Positions 55,774 to 64,000 of a DNA stretch of 64,000 bases are shown piece after piece. Below the pieces are notes generated by a model that did no database searches, was not told the origin of the DNA, and was given only the letters and a program-made list of their open reading frames with translations. The DNA comes from JAAZHD01 sp012510895 (lineage in GTDB: Bacteria > Bacillota > Clostridia > Caldicoprobacterales > DTU083), in NCBI GenBank assembly GCA_050951465.1, contig JBMNJC010000025.1, forward strand, positions 137,553 to 201,552, in the 5' to 3' direction. Numbering within the stretch: the first letter of the stretch is position 1; every line of letters begins with the position of its first letter. A program made the position numbers and the translations under genes.

Positions 55774-56598
55774 TTATGTACCTAAGTAATGAAATCCGTC
55801 TACATGCATTAATCCAAATTTATTCCAGGGAAAAGAATCCAGGGTCCTTTTAAATACATCGACTAAATCATCACCCTCTACGTCTTTTTCCAATACTTTT
55901 TTAAATGGGGGCATATGATACTCCGAATCCAATAAATTTAATCGATATGGTGGTTTTAACACATAAGGTTTAATTTCTTTTTGATTTTTAATGCCCTTGC
56001 AAACACCATCATAAATAATTTTCTGAGCAGCTTGCGGTGTTTTGCTTCTGGCGAAATATGGACCTAATGCTTTTTTAACTACGCCTATTACAATACCCGG
56101 AATCTTGCTTGCAACTTCTTGTGTAATATAATTATCTCCACTGACAAACACTGTCTTTACACCATAATAACCTGCTATTGCAGCTGCCATTGACGCTTCA
56201 CTTAAATATAATTCACCATCGTTCAATATCCATTTGGAATGAGGAAGATTAGCTCCCTCAGTTCCAGCCATTGCATGCATACCTACCAATACCATAATAT
56301 CAAAACCATCATCAATATCCTGCAGCCAGAATGGCTGGGTGTTAGCTCGACCATGAAGTATCTCACACCTGGGATCCAGCTCTTCAAATAGAATATTGTA
56401 AGCATTTCCATGGCTGTCATTTACTAATACAACTTCTGCCCCGCTGTCAAAAGCAGCTTTTACTGCGGCATTTACTTCATGAGTCAGCAGTTTTCTCATT
56501 CTCAGCCGATGATTATAGTTGCTTATAGTATCATCATGCCGATCAAAAAACGTTACCCCGGCAACCCCTTCGATATCTGTTTGAATATAGACATTCAT
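55774..56598 (-). CDS. M55-family D-aminopeptidase (DppA-like)
   Basis: The 274-residue protein begins MNVYIQTDIEGVAGVTFFD, with D8 and E10 matching the zinc ligands of Bacillus DppA. VNDSHGNAYN (H63) and VGMHAMAGTEGANLPHS supply further His ligands. M55 enzymes release N-terminal D-amino acids from short peptides, for example from peptidoglycan. The ATG at 56598 has AGAGGT 9 bases upstream and fits the family start; an ATG seven codons earlier is less likely. It is first of a two-gene unit with the Gfo/Idh/MocA gene. Confidence 0.9.
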   Translation of the reverse strand: MNVYIQTDIEGVAGVTFFDRHDDTISNYNHRLRMRKLLTHEVNAAVKAAFDSGAEVVLVNDSHGNAYNILFEELDPRCEILHGRANTQPFWLQDIDDGFDIMVLVGMHAMAGTEGANLPHSKWILNDGELYLSEASMAAAIAGYYGVKTVFVSGDNYITQEVASKIPGIVIGVVKKALGPYFARSKTPQAAQKIIYDGVCKGIKNQKEIKPYVLKPPYRLNLLDSEYHMPPFKKVLEKDVEGDDLVDVFKRTLDSFPWNKFGLMHVDGFHYLGT

Positions 56599-56892
56599 TT
56601 TTAAAAGACCTCTTTTCATATTAACTTTTTCATTTAAGAGTCATAGAGTAGAACTTTGAAGATTTACAGCGCTGTAATCTGTAAAAAAATATTTTTTAAT
56701 ATAATAAAATCTATTTATTATTTTAATTATACCATACAAACAAAATATAAAAATAAAAAATATAGATTAAAATTTTGGGGCAAATGTATGATAATAATAT
56801 TCTTCTTCATTACAATGACACTTTACTTTTCAGCTGATATAATAGTGTTGTATCATATTTTTGAAAATATAATTCAGAAAGGGTGAAACGCC

Positions 56893-57546
56893 ATAGATTT
56901 TAAGACAATTTTGGCAGCAGTTGATCATACTCTGTTATCCCCTACTGCTACCTGGCAGGAGATAAAGGAAGTCTGCGACGAAGGTATACTTTATGAAACA
57001 GCTACTGTCTGTATACCGCCGTCTTTTGTAGAATCAGCTGTAAAGTACGTAAATGGAAGAATTCCGATATGCACTGTTGCCGGCTTCCCCTATGGGTATT
57101 CTTCGACTATGTCAAAAGTGAATGAAGCTGCAGAAGCTGTAAAAAATGGTGCTAAAGAAATTGATATGGTTATTAATATCGGCAGATTAAAAGATAAAAG
57201 CTATGATTATATTCTGGAAGAAATTAAAGCTGTAAAGAGAGCATGCCAAGGCAAATATTTAAAAGTTATTATCGAGACCTGTTTGCTGGATATGGAAGAG
57301 AAGATAAAGATGTGCGAAATTGTTTCAGACTCCGGAGCTGATTTTATAAAGACTTCAACCGGTTTCTTCTCCGATGGGGCTACGCAGGAGGATGTAAAGC
57401 TTATGATCAACCATGTGCGTCCTGGTGTAAAAGTAAAAGCAGCCGGGGGGATTTCTACTCTGGAAGACGCTGCAAAATTCCTGCAATTAGGAGCCGCCCG
57501 ATTGGGCAGCAGCAGACTGGTAAAACTAGTTAAATCCATATACTGA
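56893..57546 (+). CDS. deoC: Deoxyribose-phosphate aldolase
   Basis: Cleaves 2-deoxyribose 5-phosphate to glyceraldehyde 3-phosphate and acetaldehyde in nucleoside catabolism. It shows AAVDHTLLSP at the N-terminus, the Schiff-base lysine in FIKTSTGFF, and the second lysine in VKAAGGI. The normal N-terminus is reached only by reading from ATA at 56893, which lies 7 bases after an AAAGGGTGA ribosome site. The first standard start (TTG 56911) has no ribosome site. Either AUA initiation or a base error. About 217 residues, normal length. Confidence 0.9.
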   Translation: MDFKTILAAVDHTLLSPTATWQEIKEVCDEGILYETATVCIPPSFVESAVKYVNGRIPICTVAGFPYGYSSTMSKVNEAAEAVKNGAKEIDMVINIGRLKDKSYDYILEEIKAVKRACQGKYLKVIIETCLLDMEEKIKMCEIVSDSGADFIKTSTGFFSDGATQEDVKLMINHVRPGVKVKAAGGISTLEDAAKFLQLGAARLGSSRLVKLVKSIY

Positions 57547-57577
57547 AAAACTTCCTGAGAATTACTCAGGAAGTTTT
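57547..57577. terminator. Bidirectional terminator shared by deoC and pyk
   Basis: AAAACTTCCTGAG and CTCAGGAAGTTTT are perfect 13-bp arms with a five-base loop. The deoC stop codon directly precedes it. The last codons of pyk and its TAA stop lie inside the hairpin. Confidence 0.88.
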
Positions 57578-59318
57578 GGAGAACCATAATACACAATACC
57601 TCGATCGGAATCTATAGTGGCCACAGAACCGCTTTTTAAAATTTTTGTAGCATTCTCCGCTGCCGTAATTACCGGAATATCCAGAGCCATACCTACTATT
57701 GCAGCATGATTGTTGCTTCCGTCTTCTTCAACAATGATGCCGGAAGCCCTTTTCAATATGGGTACCATCTCATTAGTTGTGTAAGGTGTAACCAGGATAC
57801 AGCCATCCTTAAACAAATTAATAGATTCTTTTGGTGTTGCGGCAACACATAATTCGCCGGTAAATGAACCGGTACCTGTACCCGTTCCCCTGACAAGCAC
57901 CTTTCCAACAGTCTGTACTTTTAGAATATTGGTTGTTCCGCTTATACCAATAGGCACTCCGCCTGTGATTACAACTATGTCACCTGTTTTAGCAAATCCC
58001 GATTCATGCGCTTTTTCAACCCCCATGTCAAACATATCATCTGTGGATTCAGCTTCCCCAACCAGAAATGGAATCACTCCCCAGGACATATTCAACTGTC
58101 TTTGTACCATGGGAGAAGTAGTAGTCGCAATAATGGGACACGCCGGACGAAACCGGGAAACCATTCTTGCTGTGCGGCCGGACTGGGTTACTGTGATTAT
58201 TGCCGCAGCATTTAAATCCATAGCAGTTGTGCATGTAGCATGGCTGATAGCATTAGTTACACTGGTTTCCATGCTATATTGCATAGCCATGAATTCTTTC
58301 CAATAGTCAATTGCTTTCTCTGCTTTACGGACAATTCTGTCCATAGTCTCCAAGCTCTCCAACGGATACTTACCTGCTGCAGTTTCTCCTGATAACATTA
58401 AAACACTGGTGCCATCAAAAATGGCATTTGCTACATCACTGGCTTCTGCTCTTGTGGGCCGCGGTTGATGTGTCATTGAATCCAGCATTTGTGTAGCTGT
58501 TATTACCGGTTTTCCATTGCGATAACACTTGTCAATCAGCATTTTTTGAACTAAAGGAACCTCTTCTACGGGAATTTCCACACCTAAATCTCCTCTGGCT
58601 ATCATAATGCCATCAGCAACCTTTAGAATCTCATCGATATTGTCTACTCCCTGGCGATTCTCAATTTTAGCAATTACTTTTATTCCACTTCCACTGTTTT
58701 TTTCCAGAATTTTTTTATTTCCGATATATCTTCAGCTTTACGTACAAAAGAAGCAGCAATGAAATCAAACCCATTTTCGATTCCGAAACAGATATCAGAA
58801 ATGTCCTTTTCAGTAATAGATGGTAAGTTGACCTCTACACCAGGTACATTAATGCCTTTCTTATTTCCCAAGGTGCCTCCATTTAAAATTTTACAATGCA
58901 TATCTTTCCCCTGAACTTTTTTTACTTCCAGTTCAATTAATCCATCGTTAATGAGAATCCGATCTCCTGCCTTTACATCTATATAAAGATTTTTATATGA
59001 TACAGATACTTTTGTATCATTGCCTATAATATCATTATTAACCAATACAAAAGAGTTGCCCTCAATAAGAGTGGCTTCACCAGATTCAAACATACCAATC
59101 CGTATTTCAGGACCTTGGGTGTCTAATAACAAAGGAATGGAAAGTCCAAGCTTTTCTCGAATCTTTTTAAACTGATCTACACGTTTTTTTTGTTCTTCAT
59201 GATCTCCATGAGAGAAATTCATTCGTGCTACATCCATACCTTTTCTCATTAACTTCTCCAGTATTTCCGGATCATCAACCGCCGGACCCAAGGTACAAAT
59301 GATCTTAGTTTTTCTCAA
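57562..59318 (-). pseudogene. pyk: Pyruvate kinase with C-terminal PEP-utiliser domain, one frameshift
   Basis: Makes pyruvate and ATP from phosphoenolpyruvate. The sequence from TTG at 59318 (GGAGGAAG upstream) reads LRKTKIICTLGPA, then MNFSHGDHEEQ, LLDTQGPEIR, FIAASFVRKAED, and after the break IMIARGDLGVEIP, GKPVITATQMLDSM and the swivelling domain GSNNHAAIVGMALDIPVITA. One A is missing from the A run at 58700-58706, in the codons for EIKKILEKNSGSG. Restoring it gives 585 residues, the Bacillus length. Because pyk is a central enzyme, a sequence error is likely. Confidence 0.92.
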
Positions 59319-59365
59319 TAGTATCTTCCTCCATGTTCCTTCATTAGATTGTGAAAAAACCCCGG

Positions 59366-59408
59366 CAAAAAATAAGTGTTCCGCAGCCAATTCAGCTGCA
59401 AGAACACT
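59366..59408 (-). terminator. Strong terminator after tRNA-Leu
   Basis: AGTGTTC and GCAGC pair with GCTGC and GAACACT around a short loop (59375-59408), followed on the minus strand by TATTTTTT. It begins 7 bases after the tRNA CCA end. Only about 47 bases separate it from the pyk start. Confidence 0.85.
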
Positions 59409-59414
59409 CATACT

Positions 59415-59501
59415 TGGTGCGGGAAACAGGACTTGAACCTGCACGATCTTGCGACCACTAGACCCTGAATCTAGCGCGTCTGCCAATTCCGCCATTCCCG
59501 C
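59415..59501 (-). tRNA. tRNA-Leu, anticodon CAG
   Basis: The 87-nt minus-strand gene starts GCGGGAATGGCGG. It has the anticodon arm CTAGA-TTCAGGG-TCTAG with anticodon CAG, a long variable arm typical of leucine tRNA, and a T arm with GGTTCAAGTCC. The 3' end TTCCCGC pairs with the 5' GCGGGAA, followed by an encoded ACCA. Confidence 0.95.
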
Positions 59502-59521
59502 TTATTATTAGCAACGAAATA

Positions 59522-59550
59522 ATTATAGCTAATATTTAGCGGTTTGTCAA
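59522..59550 (-). promoter_or_regulatory. Promoter of tRNA-Leu
   Basis: TTGACA (59545-59550), a 17-base spacer and TATAAT (59522-59527) on the minus strand form a perfect sigma-A consensus 20 bases before the mature tRNA 5' end. The first T of the -35 coincides with the first base of the target duplication of the neighbouring insertion sequence. Confidence 0.88.
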
Positions 59551-59569
59551 ATCTATTTCTTGAAATAAT

Positions 59570-61386
59570 GTAGTTATTCTATGATAATGTCATGTTGAAT
59601 TTATTCTGATAAAATGTCATGTATGCGAAAGGAGATATTCAACATGACTCAAAAAGAGATAACCAGGCTCAGAGTCATTAATCAAACTATCGATAAGGTA
59701 ATAACCATCCGAGAGGCTGCCGAGCTTTTAAACCTCAGTGAACGCCAAGTAATACGATTAAAAGGAGGAGTTATTCAAGAAGGAGCTGCGTTCATCATCC
59801 ATAAAAATAGAGGTCGTAAACCAAAGCATGCTGTACCGGATAAAACCAGAGATTCTATCATCGAGCTTAAGCAGACTAAGTATGAAGAAGCCAATTTTAA
59901 TCACTTTCAGGAACTTCTTGAAAAGTACGAGGAGATCCAAGTAAGTTACTCTACAGTGCATAGGGTTTTAATAGAAGCAGGTATCAAGAGCCCCAAAAGT
60001 CATCGTAAACGTAAGGCGCATCATAGGAGGAAAAGAAAGCCTCAAAAAGGTATGTTGGTTCAAATTGATGCATCTCCCCATGAATGGATTATTGGCGAAG
60101 AATGCTTTGACCTTCATGGTGCCATAGATGATGCTACAGGCGAGATTCTTGCCCTTTACTTTACTCCCAATGAGTGTATGGAAGGATACTTTGAAATTGT
60201 AAGACAAGTAGTTACGAATCACGGTATTCCAACCAGCCTCTACTGCGATCGCCATACTATATTTGTCTCTCCCAATGATGGCAAGTTATCTATTGAAGAA
60301 CAATTAGATGGCAAAGTAGTTAACCTCACCCAATTTGGTAGAGCCATGGAGGAGCTGGGCATTAATATTATTAAAGCTAGTTCCCCCCAAGCCAAAGGCC
60401 GTATTGAAAGGCTATGGGGCACTCTCCAAAGCAGGCTTCCTGTTGAGTTCAAGATCCATGGTATCACTACCATGGAAGCTGCAAATGCCTTCTTAGCAGC
60501 GTTTATTGATGAATATAACAAGAAATTCGGAGTGGAACCAGAAGATCCCACGCCAGCCTTTAGAGCCTTGGAGCCAAGCATCAATCTTGACTATATTCTT
60601 TGTATAAAAGAGGAGCGCACCATAATCGAGGGTTCAGCTTTCTCATACAAAGGCCAATATTATCAGCTCACTAAGAACGGTAAAAAGCGCTGCCATGCCA
60701 AAGGCTAAGCTTACCGTTTTGAAGCAGCTCCAGAATCGGCGTAAAAGCTATCTATGCCGATGCTGCATATGACACCAAGGCATTGGCTGAACGCCCTAAA
60801 AAGGCCGTTGCAGGTTCTTCTAAGGCACAAGACCGGGAGCAAGGTCACAAAAGGAGTTAGACCTGCAAATGACCACCCATGGCGTCAATCGCCAGATAAA
60901 AAACCCACGCTCTCGTATGCGGAAACGGATACTGAAATCATTGAAATGCTAAATGATTTATTCAGTTCCACCAGAGCATGGGCTTAAACTACAAAACTAT
61001 CATACCCTTTTAAACCCCTTAGTTGCAAGGGCTTGACTTTCCTCATGCTCTTTTTTGGTGGGACGGAATGAAAAACTTGCTTTTTTAGCTGATTCCCGAG
61101 GCATCTTTTCACCTTTAATGCAATGTTGCATAGCGGCCGCCATGCTACACTGGATAATCCCGGGGGATGATGGGAACTATGTCATGGCTTGCTTTCTCCC
61201 TTCATCCCTCGGCTGAGTAAGCTCACAGCATGGCGGAATGAGTATGTCAAGGATAAGCCACGCTTTTGGCCCTTGACATGCACATTAGCGACTGTAGACC
61301 TACTTAGTATATTTTTTGGTGTAAAGGTGACATTTTCACTGATTAAAACCACTCGCTTTTACGTGACATTTTCACAGACTATTGAC
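59570..61386 (+). mobile_element. ISNCY/IS1202-like insertion sequence, copy 2
   Basis: The 1817-bp element lies between 20-bp direct repeats AATCTATTTCTTGAAATAAT at 59550-59569 and 61387-61406. Ends are GTAGTTATTCTATGATAATG and, inward from the right, GTCAATAGTCTGTGAAAATG; the inverted repeats match at about 17 of 23 positions. The first 1.1 kb is almost identical to copy 1 at 23564; the 3' part and tail have diverged. The tail again holds hairpins, such as GCCATGCT with AGCATGGC and TGTCAAGG with CCTTGACA. Confidence 0.9.
59644..60987 (+). pseudogene. ISNCY/IS1202-like transposase, frameshifted near the 3' end
   Basis: Reads intact from MTQKEITRLRVINQ through the helix-turn-helix, QIDASPHEWI, YCDRHTIFVS and KGRIERLWGTLQ of the DDE core. 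The C-terminal domain loses frame after GQYYQLTKNG, where copy 1 has an uninterrupted GEKAAAMPKAK. The end is recovered in another frame as EMLNDLFSSTRAWA. ATG 59644 has AAAGGAG 9 bases upstream. Because copy 1 is broken at the other end, neither copy as written encodes a full transposase. Confidence 0.87.
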
Positions 61387-61520
61387 AATCTATTTCTTGA
61401 AATAATTTTGGTTTTTTCAGTGCTACATAATTCTATCATATATAAACACTGTTGAAAAGCCCAAGAAGCAATGCTAAAATTAAAATGATTCATATTAAAA
61501 CAGCTCGGAAGGTGTATATA

Positions 61521-62754
61521 TTGGGTATAAGAAACGATGCGCAAAAAATCATTGAATCTGCAAATTCAGCAGCTCTTCCGGATACTGCTGTCAAAAGAGC
61601 TTTACAAGAATGGGATCTATCCGACGGAAGATTATTGCTGGTATCAATCGGTAAAGCAGCATGGTCCATGGCAAAGGCAGCATATGATGTTTTAGGCAAT
61701 AGCATAGACAGCGGTGTTGTAATCACAAAATACGGACATTCGAAAGGAAGCATTCCTTTTCTCAAAATATTTGAAGCAGGCCATCCTGTTCCTGATAACA
61801 ACTCATTCGCTGCTACAGAAGAAGCAATTAAACTTGTTTCAGGCTTATCTTCAAAGGATAAGGTTTTATTTCTCATCTCCGGCGGCGGCTCCGCCTTATT
61901 TGAAAAACCTCTTATATCAAAAACCGATTTAGAAGATATAACCAATAGTTTATTAGCATCCGGAGCTGATATAGTTGAAATTAATACTATTCGCAAACGT
62001 CTGTCAGCAGTTAAAGGAGGTAAATTTGCCAAACTCTGTGAGCCTGCTCAGGTTTTTTTCCATTATCCTCTCCGATATTATAGGTGATCCGATGGACATG
62101 ATTGCATCCGGACCTGCCTATCCGGATAATTCCACCGGCGATCAGGCCTTGGCAATTATCAAGAAGTATAATATAAAGGTGTCGGAACGAGTTAGAGAAT
62201 TATTGATTATAGAACCATCTCGCAATATAACCAATGTAAACACTTTGATCACAGGGAGCGTTACACAATTATGTAAAGCGGCAGAGAAAACGTGTATCGA
62301 ACTTGGGTATGAGCCTATAATACTAACTTCAAGCCTTTGTTGCGAAGCCAGGGAAGCAGGCAGTTTTTTGGCTTCAATAGCTCAATACCATAGCAAGACC
62401 AACAAATCTCTGGCTTTCATAGCAGGTGGAGAGACCATAGTCCATGTGAAAGGAAAAGGCAAAGGCGGCAGAAATCAAGAATTGGCATTATCATCAGCTA
62501 TAGGCATTGCAGGACTTAAGAATACTGCAATTTTTTCTATAGGTTCAGATGGTACTGACGGACCTACAGATGCTGCCGGTGGTTATGTAGACGGCCAAAC
62601 AAAATATATATTAGATGGAAAAGGAATATCTATATTTGATGTTTTGGAAAACAATGATGCATACAACGCACTTAAAGAATGTAACGGTCTGATAATAACA
62701 GGTCCAACAGGTACTAATGTAAATGATCTTTCTGTATTATTAATAAAAAGGTAA
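61521..62754 (+). pseudogene. Glycerate 2-kinase (GckA/MOFRL family), one frameshift
   Basis: A glycerate kinase of about 410 residues of the MOFRL type. It has LLLVSIGKAAWSMAKAAY, ITKYGHSKG, EAGHPVPDNNS, FLISGGGSALFEKP and INTIRKRLSAVKGGK. After one extra T in the T run at 62051-62057 it continues SIILSDIIGDPMDMIASGP and the MOFRL domain GGRNQELALSSAI and GSDGTDGPTDAAGG. It phosphorylates glycerate to 2-phosphoglycerate. The TTG at 61521 with GGAAGGTG upstream fits the family start. The single indel may be sequence error. Confidence 0.88.
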
Positions 62755-63118
62755 TAAGGTCAAAATTCGATACACCTGTATATGATGAGATTATCACAAA
62801 AATTAATAATCATATCTTCAAGTATCTGCTTTCTTCCAATTATCTATGACTCTTTTCCTTCTGCAAGAAGACTTGTATCATTTTTTGAGGCATGTTTCTC
62901 TCAGATGCTTTGCCGCTTTCTTTGATATAAGGTCTTCTTTTTTCTATGTATGTAATATTCCGCAGGAAAGTAAAGAATATATCCTCTTTTTTGTTGAATT
63001 TAAGTAAGATCAAAAATCGACAAACCCATCAGTTAACGAAGAATAATATATGAATAATATTCACAATCTAGTAAATGAACTAAATCGCATATCGTAATTT
63101 TTACTAAAGGAGTCATTT
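62755..63118. other. Intergenic region between glycerate kinase and gatC
   Basis: 364 bp of AT-rich sequence. I see no convincing gene, RNA or terminator. The only feature is an AAAGGAG ribosome site at its right end for gatC. It may be a decayed gene. Confidence 0.5.
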
Positions 63119-63326
63119 ATGAAATTATCTATTAAATATATAGAAGCTATAGCTAAGATCTCCAATATTAAACTGACGGATATGGAAAAAAAGGATCTTT
63201 GTAAAAGATTTTAATATCCTTATTAGTTTAATTGATAAAATTAAAGAAGCTGACACAAAAGGTATAAAACCCACAGCCATTGAACAGCTATTACAAGTAA
63301 TACACACTGAAAAACAACTTCCTTAA
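63119..63326 (+). pseudogene. gatC: Asp/Glu-tRNA amidotransferase subunit C-like, one frameshift
   Basis: MKLSIKYIEAIAKISNIKL then, after one extra A in a GTAAAAGA run, KDFNILISLIDKIKEADTKG and IKPTAIEQLL. This is the short helical GatC pattern, about 68 residues once corrected. GatC stabilises the GatAB enzyme that converts Glu-tRNA-Gln to Gln-tRNA-Gln. AAAGGAG lies 6 bases before the ATG. It is followed by a gatA start on the same strand. Confidence 0.7.
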
Positions 63327-63413
63327 AAGATAAAATGCTCCTATAAATAAAAACATTAGCATCCAGCCATTCTAGACATTTGTTATTAACGCTTGAAAGG
63401 ATGAAAAAGAAAT

Positions 63414-63533
63414 ATAGAATTATTTAAGCTTACTATTCATGAAGCAAGAGATTTGCTTAATAAAAAAGAAATTTCTTCACGAGAACTTATTGAATCTGTG
63501 CTAGAGTGGATTTATGTCTCAGATGTGTACATT
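63414..63533 (+). pseudogene. gatA: Asp/Glu-tRNA amidotransferase subunit A, 5' fragment cut by an insertion sequence
   Basis: The fragment reads (M)ELFKLTIHEARDLLNKKE and ISSRELIESVL, the standard N-terminus of GatA, then stops at the edge of the IS256-type element after about 40 residues. The expected initiator position is ATA, as in deoC. The rest of gatA, with the catalytic Ser-Ser-Lys triad, is not in this window. If the insertion is real this copy cannot work, so another gatCAB or a GlnRS would be needed. Confidence 0.75.
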
Positions 63534-64000
63534 GATTAAGTCCGTATAATTGTGTAAAAGGATAGTGAGCCACAGACTCGTTTCCTCGGTTATAATATAG
63601 GTGTGAACAAATACAAAACCGAGGAGGAAAGAACCCATGGCTCAGTTCAATATTACACTAACCGAAGAAGAATTGCACGGACTTTTTCTAAACAATAATC
63701 GTGACAAAGCAATTGAAAAGCTCCTTGAAAAAAATATTTAATGAAGTTCTAAAGTGCCAATCCGCTGAACAACTTTGTGCCGAGCCCTACGAGAGGACCG
63801 ATAAGCGTAAAGGCCAGCGCAATGGCTATTATGATCGGGAGCTTGTTACCCGAGTGGGAACGCTGAACTTGCGCATCCCCCGCCACCGGTATGGGGAGTT
63901 TAGCACCGAACTTTTTGAGCGTTACCAGCGCAGCGAACAGGCTTTGTTACTTGCAATGATGGAGATGGTGGTTAACGGCGTTTCAACCCGTAAGATAGAA
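63534..64000 (+). mobile_element. IS256-family insertion sequence, copy 2, right part outside the window
   Basis: Begins GATTAAGTCCGTATAATTG, matching the ends of the element at 20825, followed by a similar leader and the CCGAGGAGGA ribosome site before the transposase. The sequence differs throughout from copy 1, so it is a related but distinct IS256 member. It is inserted in gatA. Confidence 0.83.
63637..64000 (+). pseudogene. IS256-family transposase, 5' part, one frameshift, cut by window edge
   Basis: Starts MAQFNITLTEEELHGLFLNN like the transposase of copy 1. One extra A in the run GAAAAAAATA ends the frame after LLEKNI. Removing it continues KIFNEVLKCQSAEQLCAEPYE, then RIPRHRYGEFSTELF and MEMVVNGVSTRKIE to the window edge. 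Catalytic residues lie outside the window. Confidence 0.82.

Noticed and set aside
56656..56886. Plus-strand open frame upstream of deoC rich in Ile, Lys and Phe
   Set aside because: Composition follows the AT-rich intergenic DNA, there is no ribosome site, and it overlaps the deoC leader.
58680..59495. N-terminal extension of pyk beginning MAELADALDSGSSG
   Set aside because: This is the translated tRNA-Leu gene and its terminator running into pyk by chance; the ribosome site and family start place the real start at 59318.
61382..61410. Outward promoter at the right end of the second ISNCY/IS1202-like copy
   Set aside because: TTGACA is formed, but no acceptable -10 (ATTTTG) lies 17 bases away, unlike copy 1.

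Overview
This window looks like a chromosomal segment of a low-GC anaerobic Firmicute of the Clostridia type. The evidence is a tryptophan T-box leader, a pyruvate kinase carrying the extra C-terminal PEP-utiliser domain, a CymR/CysK pair, DegV, AcuB-like, LysM and FNR-like proteins, strong AGGAGG ribosome sites and consensus TTGACA/TATAAT promoters. I cannot name a genus. Most genes are on the minus strand.

Layout. 1-20.6 kb is ordinary core metabolism: tex (cut by the window edge), lysA, degV, a five-repeat LysM protein, thyA-folA, cymR-cysK, an apbE plus FMN-binding-like lipoprotein pair, a complete branched-chain amino acid ABC transporter (livJHMGF) with a CBS-ACT protein at its 3' end, a MalY/PatB-type lyase and a MATE pump. 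20.8-32.6 kb is an insertion-sequence zone: an IS256-type element, an ISNCY/IS1202-like element, a DDE element with 19-bp inverted repeats, and an IS110-type gene enclosed by 108-bp inverted repeats. Between them sit a 3-hydroxyisobutyrate dehydrogenase-like gene, a tryptophan T-box with a frameshifted trpB2, and a TauE-like permease. 32.7-37.9 kb holds a DNA glycosylase, a BaiN-like flavoprotein, an FNR-like regulator with four cysteines, uppP and a PfkB kinase. 38-45.4 kb is a dlt-like operon: transglutaminase/Ig-like surface protein, Asp/Glu-type racemase, adenylation enzyme, carrier protein, MBOAT and an SGNH protein with Cys in the nucleophile position. 45.8-54.3 kb is a LacI-headed cluster of cytoplasmic glycoside hydrolases and a creatininase-like protein. 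54.5-56.6 kb has a Gfo/Idh/MocA oxidoreductase and an M55 D-aminopeptidase. 56.9-64 kb has deoC, pyk, tRNA-Leu(CAG), a second copy of the ISNCY/IS1202-like element, glycerate kinase, gatC, and gatA broken by a second IS256-type element.

Most notable. (1) The two ISNCY/IS1202-like copies have 19- and 20-bp target duplications. Both sit in the same orientation directly against the motif TTGACAAA, which in each case is the -35 box of a well-formed sigma-A promoter, so the host promoter is left intact. At the far end of copy 1 the element supplies TTGAC and creates a consensus TTGACA-17-TATAAT promoter facing the neighbouring gene. (2) The dlt-like operon carries its own racemase, suggesting that a D-amino acid other than alanine may be loaded onto a surface polymer. 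(3) The IS110-type gene has a long structured 3' non-coding tail resembling a guide (bridge) RNA and lies inside a near-perfect 2 x 108 bp palindrome.

Caution. Many otherwise intact genes (pyk, glycerate kinase, gatC, MBOAT, transglutaminase, trpB2, several transposases) are broken by single-base indels, mostly in or beside mononucleotide runs. This pattern suggests sequencing or assembly error, so the pseudogene calls are provisional.
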